A DNA stretch of 64,000 bases from Bursaphelenchus xylophilus. Taxonomy: Eukaryota; Nematoda; Chromadorea; Rhabditida; Aphelenchoididae. The translations under genes and the position numbers were made by a program. Position 1 is the first letter of the stretch. Each line of letters opens with the position of its first letter. The notes below the pieces were generated by a model, which saw only the letters and a list, made by a program, of their open reading frames with translations, made no database searches and was not told the DNA's origin. Positions 33,810 to 46,700 of this stretch are shown here, piece after piece. Where the stretch lies: NCBI GenBank assembly GCA_904066235.2, contig CAJFCV020000004.1, positions 4,402,001-4,466,000 on the forward strand, given 5' to 3'.

Positions 33810-35663
33810 GTAACATGAAGGGTCACAACTATATATCATCCAACGATATCGTTCAAATTTGCCACTTTTACTTATTCAAGACCTGATTAAAGCCTAGCCC
33901 ATCTCCCGGTCTCCGCAGTCAATATTATTGACTCTACTTGCAGCCAAAAATATTTTCGGCACATGTTTTGTGTGAACCAAGCTACTGCGTAATATCCCCC
34001 TTACATTGAACATTTCAACTCGACCCAGTTCTACCTCCTCTCCCCTTTCCCCATACTCTTTTTTCCCTCCAACTTTTTGGAGGTCGTTTCTCTAACCCCC
34101 TCCTACCTTTTCACACTCTCTTCATAAGTTTGTTTTCTCACAAGCAAAATAAAAGGCCAGAATATTCAAATTGGCAGGTATTACTTCAGAGAGGATTGAG
34201 AGGCGATTTTTTTGGGAAAAATAACGCAAAACTATGCGGATTCGCAATTAGATTTACATACGGAAATGTCAGACGGGCCTCTGGAAGAGGGCGCCACGAA
34301 AAATGTCGCCATTTTCCTCGGCCTGGATTAAGCAGAGGCGTCTCTCTCTCGGCTTTCTGGTTGTCAAGCGGCCCCACGACTCGAGAGGGGCCAAGTTTTT
34401 TTGTCGGCTGGCGATTTTTCGGAACGCTCTGACCTCTTCTCTCTAATTGGGCCGAGAAAATAAAGAAAACATAGATGATTTGCATTTCATCTTCTTATGA
34501 AGTAACAAAAGAACCTCCAAAAAACGAAGAGATTGCCAGCCCAATAGCTGGAGGGAAGATTGGACAACTAGCGGTAATGACGAAGTCCAATGCGATTTTC
34601 ATTACATTACACATCAAAATATTGGACACAAGTTGAAAATTTAATAAATAAATAGAGAACCTGCTTCATTTATGACACTTAATAGTGTCAGAGTTGCACT
34701 AGAATTACCTTACATCATCATTTTTTCCAAAACAATCCGCAAAAGTCATCAATAATTAAAAAATGTATGTTGGACTGTATATTTCAATTTTCATGAGAAA
34801 TTTTAATCACAAACGAAAAAATCCGCTTTCAAGTTGCACAAAACTATAAGAAAATACCCAATTTACATTACTGTGTCGAATTTTATAAATTCAATCAATA
34901 TTTTTCGTATAAAAGTGCGCACGTGGGCGTTCCCTCGGGCGCAGCTCGGGTTCTCGATCTATCGATCGTTCTCGTTCGGCACGTTCTCACGAGAATTGTA
35001 TCTCGTTTTACCGCGGTAAACTGACTGTATTTTAGTTGTTTCTTGTTGCTTTAGAAGGTCACCGATCCGGTACAGCTTTTACGGCACTTGAAGGACAACT
35101 TTCTCGACTTTCGTCGGCAAGTACAATATTGGAGCATCGCCTGATTTCAGTCGTTCTCAGATGTTGTTGAAATATATTTTGGATATATAAACATTGAGAA
35201 CACGATCAGTGCGGATTAACCAATCGATTTGTTGCGTTATATGGGCTTTTAAGTTTAGTAGTTTTTCTTTGTCATGGATAATATTGGCGGACCTGGTGCT
35301 TCAGGGTTATACCTCAAATTTTGATCTGTGTGCCTTCTTTGGGGTCAATTTTACCTTTTAAGTGCGTTTTCATTATTAAAAATTGGTTTTTTATTGAGCC
35401 ATTTTGTTACCTAGTATAATGTCGACAGAACTCGGAATTTCGATCAATTCATTTCGTTTTGACGACCTTTCCATGTACTAAGAGAGAGGCTGTGACTGTG
35501 AAGAGTCAATTATTCATGCCATCTACCATGACTAATATTGACAGAATATTGATTTTCCGTCCGGTGTCTCTGTGTTGATTGCTTTTTTAACAGAACAGAC
35601 AACCCGTGATGTCTGCAGTGTGTTCGAAACGGGTCTGACTTTATATTACAGCATAATTTTTAG

Positions 35664-38600
35664 CGAAATTTCCTGGAATCAAAACTTTACTGAATTGGAC
35701 CGCTATGTCGGCGGTGGCGCGTCACCGACATTATCCCAAGTCTCCGTAAACAGCAATGCTCGTGGCTTCTCGGCCACCGTACGGAATTGGTTCGGCCGCG
35801 GAAATGGGGAGAGCGCGCCCTCCACCTCCGCCGCCACTTCGCCCAACCCGACCATGCTGGAAACGGCTCCCATTGATGAATTCGAACGGCACAGCGACTT
35901 ATGGTATGTTTATTGTTCTCTTTTTATGTTGTTTTGCTTTTAGTGTTGGCCAGACACGGAAAATCCAACGGTCGGACATTCGATTGGTCATCTTCAATGA
36001 GAATGATCAGAGATTACTGTATGATTCGGAAACTGTGATATCGATTGAGGACAAACAACTGGATGATGCTCGGAAAGGCAGTTGTGGACGGTTTTATGTA
36101 AGGATTTTCCGGATTCACGTTGTTGGAGACATTTTATACGATTTTATAAGAAGGGTTTTGTTACGTAAAATTTTCAGTTCCTCCGGCATCGTTCAGATAT
36201 TCCACAAATTGGTCGAATGGTCTTTGGCACTCTGCCAACGTCTTCGAAGACTGGATCTCTCAAGTTTCACGCTTTACCGTAAGATTCATGGCTAACGAAG
36301 ATATTTTTTTTATGTTTCAGTCAAACAAACTCGGTGATGCTGAGCCGAGTCTTCTTCGTGCCAAAGGCGTCCAAATTCAGTGGGGCTTACGAGTAAGTAT
36401 TTTGACTTCAATGTCTCAATTTTTAATTTTTAGTGAGCTCAATCTTATGAACAACATGTTCGGATCTGAATCAGATTGTCAAAGTCAACTTTACGCAACA
36501 GTCCGCTCATTGGACACACTCCGCGACGATCTTCGAAGGAAAAATTCGTCCGCCGACCCTCCAAGACGTTTTCATCGGATACGAAACTCGTCGCTTCAGA
36601 TGGACACCGATGATACGATCCACGAGGAAGTCCGAGCATTCTCACCGAGTCAGTTGAGCAAAAATCGTCGCAAACAACTGTCGTTGAGAGGCTTGGCGGA
36701 TGAAGGTAAGGGCTAGATTTTTTTTTTTCAAATTTTAGATGCTTGGGAAAGCTGATCCTTTGATTGCAGGTCCAGCCGTCCGTTGGGGCAGTCGATCCCG
36801 CATGAGTTCCTGTTCTTCAGTCAATGACAGTAACGACGACCAGAAACAAATTGGATTTGCTCTTATCTTCGACGCCAAGGAGCGGGATTTCTTGTTCCAA
36901 CATATTCTGCAGATCGAACGAGAGATTTTAAAGTTGGAAACCGGGATTTACAAGGCTTCATTATCCCGAAGTCAATTCTTTTACTGCGTCTATCAGGCCT
37001 ACAAACAATTTGCAAACTCAATTTGTTTGTTGTACAATTCGCTGAGGTTGCGACAGCCAGTTTGGCTGTCCTTGTTGGACCCGCAACAGCAGAATGATAC
37101 GGCTCAAAAGTTCTGTTCTTCCTTGGCGAAGTTGATTGAACAACTGGATCGGAAAGAGACTCATTTGTAAGTGGCTTCTATATTATTGTGGATGTTAAAC
37201 GGAGTTTCTAATAATCCAGAATCTACGCCTTTTCGGTGTAGAAAATGTGTTGAGATTTATTTTGATTTTTCCAGCTTTTTATCCACCCTCCTTTCGGCCG
37301 TCCTCATGAATCATTTGGCCTGGGTAGCGAGTGTTGCCCCGCCCGATACGATCCCACAAAATGAAAGATCATTGCTTCTGGGAACTGTAAGTTGCTACAA
37401 GTGATTTTATAAATGTGAGAAGAAGTAATACGCTTAATTTTTAGAGTGTTATCGACGCTTCCGGCCATCCATACAACGTCCGATTGGCCCAATTAATGGA
37501 TCTGTTTGGAATCGTGGGAGGAGGCGACAAATTGGCCAAAACTGTGATCATTGGGAAGAACCCTCACTTAATCAGCGAGATCCTCTTTGTCATGTCGTAT
37601 TTCATCCGCTGCTCGAATGTGGAATGTAGGAGAGGAGGTAAGGCACAATTTTTTTGGTCATGTTCTCTGATATGATGTGCCGAAAATATAACAAATCGAA
37701 CAGTGCGGTATAACATATAATCTGTTTGGATTTCAGAACTTTTATCCCCAACCAGACCCTCGAATCCGGTAAATATTGTTGGAAGTTCTTCGTTGAACGC
37801 TCAATCGGACCTTATGGATGATTTCATGACCGATCTCAGCTCCTCAAGCACTTCCCAACATATCGATCCTGCTCCCTCAATGCCAATACATCCATCGGCA
37901 AGAACCAAACGATCCTCGTCTTCCGTGTCGTCTCAGTTTTCTCCTTCACTTCCAGATGGATCCTCCAAATTTCCCATCGATCTGGACGAGCCCCCACCCA
38001 AAACTCGGGCCATAAATCCGCCAAGTCGAATAGAATTGATCTTTGATGAGGAAGATGTCCAGGTGTCCGGGCAAGAATTGATCAGTTCGTTGATTCAGAA
38101 CTCGCTTCCTCGTCAAGCCAGCGGAACTCAAAGTGGCGAACAGTCGCCGGCCTCGAGTTCGCATTCGTCCCAGTCAGTGAGTTCATGTGCTCATGCAAAT
38201 GGAGATCTGGGAAGATCGTTGCTGGCTGGGGTTTGCGCTTCGTATTCGCCACATTTTGTGCTGTCAGGTAAACATCTTTTTTAGAGAGTTGTGAAGAAAA
38301 AACTTTCTTTTAATTTTTATTTCTATTTTTCAGGTGTGGATCTCCGGGAATCAGAAATTGAAGACACTTTTAACGCCATCTACGACGACGTCAAACACCC
38401 GACCGGAGAGCCTTGCGATGCGTTGGCTTCGCTCTCTTCGTCCACCAGTTCAGCCCTCACAGGCTCCGTCTACTCCACTGTCCATGGCCTTCCACCCCGA
38501 CCTTCTCGGCATCGTCGTCAAAACTCAAACGTCGCCGATTCCCCCCGCTCTAGTCAGAAGTCAACGACCATCGAGGGCCCGACTTCAGCGATGGTCGTGG

Positions 38601-39214
38601 TCGGCGATCTGACGGATTATACGGTTCGAATCGTTTCGGCAGAGAATTGTCGAGTTGAAGATCAGCAAGTCACAAGCCCCTCGGATGCGGTGGTCGCAAT
38701 GTTGGAACAGTTTCTGTTGCTCTACAAAATCGATGTCAAGCCAAACTTTTTGATCAGCTTCTTGGAGGACAAACTAAGCGGTTTGCTGAGCAAAAGTCAG
38801 ACTTTGGTCAAGTTGATTACCTCCGAAGAGAAGTCGGAGTGTCTTTACACCGAAAGCAGAGCCAATACCAGCCAGTCTACGGTGATGGAAGTCGAATCGC
38901 CGGGCCCAGTTAGCCCTCCGAAGCCTGAAGAGCCCCAGTTCCGCGCACCAAACCCACCAGCTGCAATTGCAATGTCCAAGCTACGGAATTTGTCGGTGGT
39001 TTCAGTTAAGTCTCCAGGAAAAGAACACCGCAGCTGGCTGTCGTCGAATACAACCGATGAGGATACGGATGACAATATTTCGGCTTCATCACCGATGATT
39101 TTGTCGATGGAAAGGGTCTGCGAAGTTGTGGGATGCGATTGCAGCGACCTTAGGCTGATTGTAAACGTTGCGGCGATTTATCAACCGAATGTTTTGAATA
39201 CTATGGTGTTGTGA
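35664..39214 (+). CDS. fnip: Folliculin-interacting protein (FNIP1/2 family); 5' end unresolved
   Basis: Ten exons: 35664-35903, 35944-36097, 36178-36278, 36321-36392, 36434-36705, 36770-37166, 37275-37386, 37445-37637, 37737-38267 and 38334-39214. FNIP pairs with folliculin through DENN/longin folds and regulates Rag GTPases, TORC1 and AMPK at lysosomes. Family landmarks in order: IRLVIFNENDQRLLYDSE, RMVFGTLP with GSLKFHAL, SVMLSRVFFV, IGFALIFDAKERDFLFQHIL, LLYNSLRLRQPVWLSLLDP, STLLSAVLMNHLAWV, ASGHPYNVRLAQLMDLFG, DKLAKTVIIGKNPHLIS, MSYFIRCS and the C-terminal CDCSDLRLIVNVAAIYQPNV. The first in-frame ATG in exon 1 is at 35854, but coding-looking frame continues upstream to 35664 in phase 2, so an unidentified upstream exon probably carries the start. 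Exons 9-10 contain long Ser/Pro-rich insertions. Confidence 0.88.
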
Positions 39215-39520
39215 CCGCGCTTGTATATAAAAATCTGAGCTTTTATTGTTGTTTGTTATTTTTTATATCGTCTTGCATGGTAAACGACCAATTTTGGGTA
39301 AACTTCTTGGATAGGTGCAAAGAGCACAACGATATTCGCAAAAATTTCTGTCATATTTCTTGAAACACCCTTCACCAAGAGCGTAGTCCGTAAAGACAGG
39401 GCTTCGGTTTCGATCTTCTCATTAAAATGGTTAATAATCACATACAATTGTTTCTATTGGATGTACTGTGACGTTTAAATTCTATTTAAGAGTCGTTCCA
39501 TCTTCATACACGTCTTTAAT

Positions 39521-40739
39521 ATGTTCCGCTTCTCTGTTTTTCTCTTCGTGGTCACCCAGGCCGCCGATATTTTATATGTCCGTGAGCGGTTCCAAGGCTG
39601 GGCCAATGGAGATCGTATCTTTGTAACGTTGAATTTCACTTCTGACACACCGGCCGAAATAAGTCTGTATAAGTATGGTGTTCACGTTCACCCAACTCGG
39701 GTGCTCCTCATGAGGATTCATGTGAGCCGGCGACGAATCAGAGTCTACGGGGCTCAGAGTGAGTACTGCTGAAGTCTTGCGTTGCAAATGCTTTCGGTTT
39801 CAGATGAGACTTGGTCCGACAATCAGAAGGAGTCTCCGGTTCCGATTGCAGAGGTTGAGATCCGGATCGAGAACTCAATTGTAGCCATTCAACTCAATCA
39901 AAATGACCTTGGGATTCCGCCGATCACATTCGTAACAGACGGTAAAAAGAAAAAATTATTTGTAGAGCAAGGCCTAGAAACAGATGAGGTAACGGACAAT
40001 CTCAAATGAATTTCAGTTTATCTCCATGGGAGTTTAGAAATAAACTACGACGACTCTACGACCAGTTTGTTGAAGGTGGACATGACGGATGACCAACGAG
40101 ACTACAAACCCTTTATTCCAATCCCCATTAATTTTTTTGAAGGTAAGCCTACAAAGGTGAAAATTAAAACTTGGAAAGGCTGCAACAGCGATGACAAGGA
40201 CGCTGACTCTCTGTAAATTCATGTGTCCTATCTAAGCCGCTGGTTAATTTCTGAAAGTTCCTTTTTTATAGGGCGGTCTTAAAAATTGAAACTTTTCTAG
40301 AGGACAGAGTGTGTGTTAATTTTTTTATAAGATTTTTGCTTTACTTGTCACTTTTTCAGGTCAATGTCTTACTGTACGGTTCAGATTATATGGATTTGTG
40401 GCCCTCTTGGACAGAGAAGATCATTTCCCGCTCTGGGTGAACAGTGATAACGATTATCCAGCGATTGTGAGGCGATTGGTTGCCGATAACGTTCAATTCG
40501 ACGTATCTTACAACAACACCGGAACCATTTGTAACATAATTTCGATTATTTACAATAGCGAGGAATCAGTTGTAAGCGCATGCGGTCAGAATAACACGAT
40601 CCCCCATCCGGACGGGGGGAAGCCGGATTATCGTCGTTTGGCTATCGGTCTAGAATACGTCAACGACTTTGTTGGATACACGATCGCCAATGGAAGTTGT
40701 CAAATACCAGAAGATCCGAAAACGTCGACAAGTCCATAA
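39521..40739 (+). CDS. Secreted two-part glycoprotein, paralogue A
   Basis: Four exons: 39521-39758, 39804-39941, 40017-40142 and 40360-40739. They give 293 residues. All three introns are phase 1, as in paralogue B at 42108-43245. It has a signal peptide (MFRFSVFLFVVTQA), then VRERFQGWANGDRIFVTLNF. The C-terminal half starts GQCLTVRF and runs through FVALLDREDHFPLWVN to NTIPHPDGGKPDYRRLAIG. Several N-glycosylation sequons are visible (NFT, NET, NNT, NGS). The GQCL-x-V-x-F...ALLD segment vaguely echoes the N-terminal GD-x-V-x-VTL segment, so an ancient internal duplication is possible. There is no membrane anchor. I do not recognise the family; a galectin-like or other beta-sandwich fold is only a guess. 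Confidence 0.85.
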
Positions 40740-40956
40740 TTACGTTCTGCTTCAATTTTTGCTCCTTTCTTTTATGTTATGAACATATTTATTAGTGATG
40801 AAAAGTGCTTTGAAATTTTGTGTGAGGCATTTGTTGTAAAAAAATTAACATAAACACATTTGGAAGGCGATAAAATTGTCTTGCGATTTTACAATTTAGC
40901 AGGTTTTATGAAAAATTTTAATAACGCAATTGGCGCAAGCACATCATTAGCAATGA

Positions 40957-41087
40957 CGAAATCGATTTTCCAATTACAACAAATCCAATTTAGCCAGTAA
41001 TTAATACATAAAAAGACCCAAGTTGCCCATTAGCATCAGATTGATGTCAAAATGATTTCACATTTATTCTTAATTTTACTTTTATAA
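40957..41087 (+). pseudogene. Relic third copy: promoter and first codons only
   Basis: Positions 40957-41075 are nearly identical to 42010-42128, the promoter and start of paralogue B, including TAATTAATACATAAAAAG and the ATG (here at 41052). After about 11 codons the frame hits a stop at 41085-41087 and the sequence runs into the mariner remnant. No other exons remain. Confidence 0.7.
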
Positions 41088-41840
41088 CAAAATTTACCGC
41101 AATAATAACAATCTATTAACCAAAATAATTACCGTGAGCTTGAACACACTTGCTCCAACGTGAACGTAGAAATCCGGCTTTCTGGCGCCAATGAAACTTT
41201 TGAAGGCCTTTTCAAGGGCGTCTTGATTGTCGAATTCCCCACCATTGATGAAACGTGCTAGATCCTTGAACAGGTGGTAATCAGTAGATGTCAAGTCGGG
41301 GCCTTAAGAGGGGTGCAAGAGCGTTTCGTAGCCCAACTCCTGTAGCTTCAGCAGGGTGGTTTTTGCCGTATGAGGCCGCGCATTATCATGCAAAATGATC
41401 GGACCACTCCGACATACCATTGCGCCGGCTTTGGGAAGTGCCGTGGTGGAACCCCCCGGAGGACACCATTGGGCGGCCTTGTCCGATTGTCGTATTCGAC
41501 TTTTCATCACACGTGACTATTCGGTCCAGAAAACCAGGTTCTTCGGCTCGCAAAAGCAGCAATCGCGATGCCTCCATTCTTCGGGATTTCTCTGCTTCGG
41601 TCAACTCATGGGGTACCCATTTGTCGAGCATTTTCTTGAATTCCATCGACTTCAGGTGGTTAGCCACCGATGATTTCAAAGCCCCTGTGATCTCTGAAAG
41701 GCGTCGGATGTCAATTCCAGGATCTTCTTCGACCAGTGACCTCAGGGTGGCTTCAGAAAGTTCAGATGGCCTTCCAGCGTTGTTTATAGACTTTAAACTT
41801 TGACCCCTTCGAGGAGGCTCATTATTTGTTGGACAACCTA
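41088..41840 (-). mobile_element. Decayed mariner transposon
   Basis: Minus-strand frames encode a broken mariner transposase. Visible pieces are GRPSELSEATLRSLVEEDPG (DNA-binding region), DKWVPHELTEAEKSRRMEAS, the catalytic-domain pieces VTCDEK and ILHDNARPHTA, and STDYHLF, giving the three catalytic aspartates in order. Between VTCDEK and ILHDNARPH the frame shifts. An in-frame TAA sits just before GPDLTSTDYHLF, at about 41,304-41,306. The N-terminal part is missing. A TTAGGTTGTCCAACAAATAA end near 41,820-41,843 looks like one terminal repeat; I did not find the other. The element is not functional. Confidence 0.85.
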
Positions 41841-42060
41841 ATATAACACAATTTGCAAACTAAAGTTATTATAACAGTAACAGTAATTGATCCGATATAT
41901 GCGTCTTGAACAAGAATTCCCACTTATCGAACACTCCTTTCTTTCTGCCAAGATCATCGTCTCCGTGGTTTCTTTATGCAGCTCAATTCAATTTCCTGCT
42001 CATTAGCATCGACGAAATCGATTTTCCAATTACAACAAATCCAATTTAGCCAGTAATTAA

Positions 42061-42072
42061 TACATAAAAAGG
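42061..42072 (+). promoter_or_regulatory. TATA-like core promoter of paralogue B
   Basis: TACATAAAAAGG lies about 40 bases before the ATG at 42108. The same string (TACATAAAAAGA) is in the relic copy at 41,005-41,016, so the whole core promoter was duplicated. Confidence 0.5.
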
Positions 42073-42107
42073 CCCAATTTGCCCATTAGCATCAGATTGA
42101 AGTCAAA

Positions 42108-43245
42108 ATGATCTTACATTTATTCCCACTTCTTTTCCTTGTCACCGTAACCCACTCGCGTCATGTTTGCGAGATCCGTGAGCGATTCCAAGGATGGTAT
42201 GCAGGAGACGTGGTGAATGTCACTCTAAAAATACGGTCCAGCACTCCCGCCGAGGTGGTGTTAAAGAGTAGCAATGGGAGTGTGGGCCATAGCGTTCCTC
42301 GAGTCCGGGTCCATCTTCGCAGAGATCAGGTTCGGATTTACGGAGATGACGGTAAGAGAAAACACTCTTAAACAAAAAAATATTTGACCCTCTGACGGTT
42401 GAGATTTATTTCAGAGTCAGAGCTGTACAAGATCATCCGAAAAAAGCCCGTTGAAGATGTCTTTCTGAAGATCCAGATCTTCAACGACTCCCTGGGCGTC
42501 AAAATTAATCGAAATGATGTCAACATAATCCACAACGTCACGCCATTCAATAGTTTTCAAAGTAAGTAAGGTCGCCTGATTCTAAAACCGCCGGGATTTT
42601 GCAATCGCAGATTTTGCATTTTATTAAACTTTTATACAAAATTGGAGTTGCCCTGGATTCTGACCCAGTTACTAACTCCTTTTAGAGTACAACCATGGTT
42701 TCTTGAATGTCCACTATGACATTGACTCCACTACCGTGTACAATGTAGATGTCGATGATCGCGATCGTCTCGACAAGTCGCTGATCCCGAAGTCAATCGA
42801 TTTCAGCGAAGGTGGGCTTCTTAATAATATAATCCACCAAACTACCCACTTTTGACGATAATTTTCTAAAAATCTTATCTTAGGCCAATGTCTGAACGTT
42901 ACCTTCAATTCCTCGAACTCTCTTATCGCTTTGTTGGACGAGAACGACGACATTCCCCTTCAAGTCAACAATGCTTACGATAATATCAGCGCTGTGTATC
43001 GAAAAATGGTCGGGGAAACCGATAATTTCGGTCTAGAAAATTACGATTACGGCCAAAGCTCCTGTAACCAATTTCTCCTCGAGTACACGAGAAACGGGAC
43101 GCTTGTAACTACTTGCAGCAGGACTGATCTGATCCCTCATCCCGAGAAAGGACCGCCGAACTATCGACGATTGGCTATTGGCTCAGGCTTCGCTAGCATT
43201 TTCATGAGTTACAATGTGACGAAGGGACCTTGTAATGCCGGATAA
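42108..43245 (+). CDS. Secreted two-part glycoprotein, paralogue B
   Basis: Four exons: 42108-42351, 42415-42561, 42686-42811 and 42884-43245. They give 292 residues. Exon number, phases and the 126-nt third exon match paralogue A exactly. It has a signal peptide (MILHLFPLLFLVTVTHS), then CEIRERFQGWYAGDVVNVTL. The C-terminal half starts GQCLNVTF and contains LIALLDENDDIPLQV and DLIPHPEKGPPNYRRLAIGS. Sequons NVT, NDS, NSS, NGT and NVTK are visible. Shared anchors with A are RERFQGW, TPAE, SLI/PI-x-F-x-EG-QCL, ALLD, LIPHP/TIPHP and YRRLAIG. Intron 3 carries a textbook TTACTAAC-like branch sequence before TTTTAG. Function unknown. Confidence 0.87.
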
Positions 43246-43714
43246 AAAAAACCAAAGGCCACGTCAATCCAAAATAAAAGAAAAAAATTCCCGCCCCTTT
43301 TGGCGATTCGTTGAAAACGAAATGTCACTATCCGATAAAAAGCATTTTCTTGTCGTTTTTCTTCCTTTTCGAAAAAAAGCAATTGTTTCGGGCGAGAAAA
43401 AGTGCCGATAATTTCGCGACATTTCGTCTCTCTTTTAAGCCAATGAAAACGATACGAAGTTTCGAAACGGTTCAGGAAATGCGCTATTGACGTGACGGCC
43501 CATAAATCTAAACGATATCCCTAAGTAAGCACACCTTTCCATTCATAAAATTTTATTTTAAGACAATGATTTTAGGGTTAGTAAATACAATTACAATGAG
43601 ATGGTTACTTTCCGAAGCGAGTATTTTACATTACAATAGCCGTATTTCACAAGTCCTGCGATCATTTCAATTTGCACTTGGTGAAGCTGGACGGAGAGAT
43701 TTCCGTGTTTCGAG
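43246..43714. other. Convergent spacer, no gene
   Basis: AT-rich spacer between the stop of paralogue B and the stop of ZYG-9. Several imperfect TTTTCG/CGAAAA inverted words occur at 43,310-43,460. There is no gene. Confidence 0.4.
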
Positions 43715-46700
43715 TTATTCTGGGATGGAGGGACGGGTCACAAAGTCGAGGGTTCTCTTCTCCAATTGGACGGTCGGTTGGACACAAGCTGGCCGTTTTT
43801 TAGAAATTGTTTTGAACAAATCTTGGGTGAACTCGTTCTCATCTGTCCGTTGGGGAGTCTTCTGGCCTTTGAAAAGCTGTAGAGTGTTCTCGTTGTTCTC
43901 CTCGACGACTGATTGGTTCAGAGGCAGAGAATACCGTTTCATATCCTGGAAAGAAACAATAAGCATTTCAAAAAACCATTTCTATTGTTCTATATGACAA
44001 GAACCCCTCAAAAAAATCGAGATCAGTCGCCTCAAAAAGCCTTAGAGCTGCTCACAACAAAAATAACAATCAAACATTTACTAATTCCTACCAAAATTAT
44101 ATTAGATATCTCAAAAATTTGCCAAGATCTCCTCCAAATAACTTCTCAATACCACCCCATTATCTCTTTCAATCCTCTCTATGCTCCCTTACCTTCAAGA
44201 AGTTGGACTTTACACTTTGTCCGTTGGAACCCGTTTGGCCGGATGAACTTGGTACCTGGCCTCCAAAGATGCTCGGGGAATTCCTCAATCTCCGGCACAA
44301 ATTACTGATCCTTTGATACAATTCTTTCGTCTCGTCATCAACGTATTTGTCGAACACGTATGCGTGGATATCAAAGTCTCCATTTTGCTTGAGAACTTCA
44401 TCGTATTTCTGGATGATATCCATGGCCACTTCATCGAAGATCGAATGCTTCATACATTTGTCCCACTGTGCTTGGTATGCCTTCTTGCACGACTCATCCG
44501 ATTTCATAAGTTTATAGACCAAATACAATGTGTCAAGAGCCTAAAAAAACCAAAATTAGGCATAATTTACAAAGGTTCTGTATTACTCATGACAAATTTA
44601 ATCTCAAAAATCCAGTGTAACCTACACCAAAATTAATCAAAAAAGCAAAAAATACCGAAAAAATCTATTTAATTTCCTATCCTTCCATGATCACCTTCTA
44701 TCCCGAAAATAATATAAAACAAGATAAACTACCCACCTCCTGATATTTACTTCCATCTCTAAACTTCTCCAATGACGTCCACAGAACTTTGGTCAAGTAT
44801 TCCGGGTTCTTGGCCGCCTGCTGCTCGATGGTTCTGTTGAAAAATGCATTCACACACTTGATGGCGTAGCTGGAGTAAGTCGGATGTTCCGAACTCAACC
44901 GGACCGCTGCGGGGACCGCTTTCTCGACGCACGGTTGGATGAATCGTTGGACTACACCCACCACTCCATTCCTGATCAGACTCTGCGCCGAGAAAATGGA
45001 CTTGTTCAAGGCCAATTCAGTCAATGGGGCGAATGCCCGATGGATTTCCAGATGGTTCAGGGGGCGTTGAGGGTCTTCTCGGACAACTTCCACTACCTGA
45101 AAAGGGTCCATCGTTCTAGCCTTCAGTCTTTTCTACTACATAATAAAAATTAAGCACTAAAAAACGTCATTTCCAAGACTGAATTCCCCGACTTTACAGG
45201 CTCTCAAAATCCATTCAACCCTACCTTATTAGCCGTTTGAAGGAGCAAATGGAACTCTGCTCCAGGTTTGGTCTTCTTATAATCATGTTCCCCTGTTTCT
45301 TTCTCCACTTCCCCCACTTCTCTGAGCAAGGGTAACATGGCCTGAGCCAGCCAAACAAAGACCACGTTCGGGGAGACGTTCTCGGCCAATTGGATGGCCA
45401 CGTGCTTGATGGAGGACTTTCCTTCCGACTTTACATTGTCCAGAGACCACAACTCGAACAGTGGGCGGAAGAGTTTATTGAAGAGATCCGGGTTTATATT
45501 CTTGGCCACGTCCTTTTGGGGCAGTAACCGCAGCAAAAAGTTGGAAGCGTTCTTCAAAAAGTTCACCACGTCCTGTTGCTGGGTGGGCGATGGGTCCGAG
45601 GTCAAGAGTTCGGCACATTCGGTGAGACGGAATCCGATCGGGTCGATGATTCCTTCGGTCTTCGGTGCCAACAGTTTGGCGTCGATGGCATCTTGAGCCA
45701 AGGCGAATAAATCGACCACAGCCCCGTTGGCCACAACCAAATCCGTCGAATTCAGTGCTTTCAGCGCGTCCAAGAGCACCAGTTTTGGGTCCGAATTGTC
45801 CTTTTCCATCGGAGCGCTGTCCAGCATCTAAAAACAACAAAAGTAAACATACCCTGACCAAGTGCAATATAAAAAGCGCTCCAAAAAAAGGATGAGAAGC
45901 TCGCTCAAAACGTACCTCTTTCATCGAGTGATCCGAGTTGGGTCTAGGAACTTGATAGCTCAGCTTGAGGAGGGATTCCAGTGGCACGCCGGCGCTTTTG
46001 GTCAGGTAATCGCCCAGTTCTTCCATCTTCGGAGCCGCCGCCGACCTGGCTTGGCGGACCATGGGGGTCTCAACGAAGGCCGGCTCCGGTCTGTACACTT
46101 CTTGCACGTCTCTGCAAATAATCTCCTTATACACGACCCAACAAAACAAATCTATTTTCCCTCAAAAAAAGTTGGCGAAAATCCTTTAAACCACAGAAAC
46201 CGCGATCCGAATATGATCTGAAACGGACGGAAAAGAAAGGCTATTCCCTTGCTTCACTCACATGGGGCTTTCCGGCGTCGGCGTGCGGGTTCGGCTCTCG
46301 ATTGGGGGCTCTTCCACGGGCTCCACGGGCCTCGGCTAAACACGGAACACATGGTTAATATCATCGAGAAAAAACGTTGGTGAAATCGAAAATTTGCGGA
46401 AAACAAAGACACAAGGTCAAAACACTTGGGCTCCCATGGAAAGTAATCTTCTCCCCCCGGAACTTTATTTTGGAAAACAAAATTGTTTACTGTTACCTAG
46501 TGTAATATAACTATTCATAACTACTCAACAGCTAAAATTAAGGCAACAGTGTCTTCATGAGTCGTGACATTGCTCTGCCTACAGTGTCTACGGCTGACTG
46601 AAAACGAAAAAACCCAAATAAATGGACCTTACCCATGATCAAGCTCCAGAAACTTGACCATTTCACCCAAAACTTTTAAAATTAAAACCTCGTGCGATTC

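Larger units (their letters stand above)
28802..35663. other. 6.9-kb gene-poor stretch
   Basis: No complete gene is found. There are three coding-like minus-strand fragments (32488-32706, about 33,340-33,400 and 33696-33809). A purine-rich tract with many GAGA/GGAGAG runs lies at about 31,770-31,990. The promoter and probably 5' exons of FNIP lie at the right end. Frames such as 29657-30052 (+) and 30125-30307 (-) have no recognisable features. Confidence 0.4.

Noticed and set aside
43566..43997. 143-codon plus-strand frame
   Set aside because: It is antisense to the last exon of ZYG-9, whose splice phases and stop are consistent.
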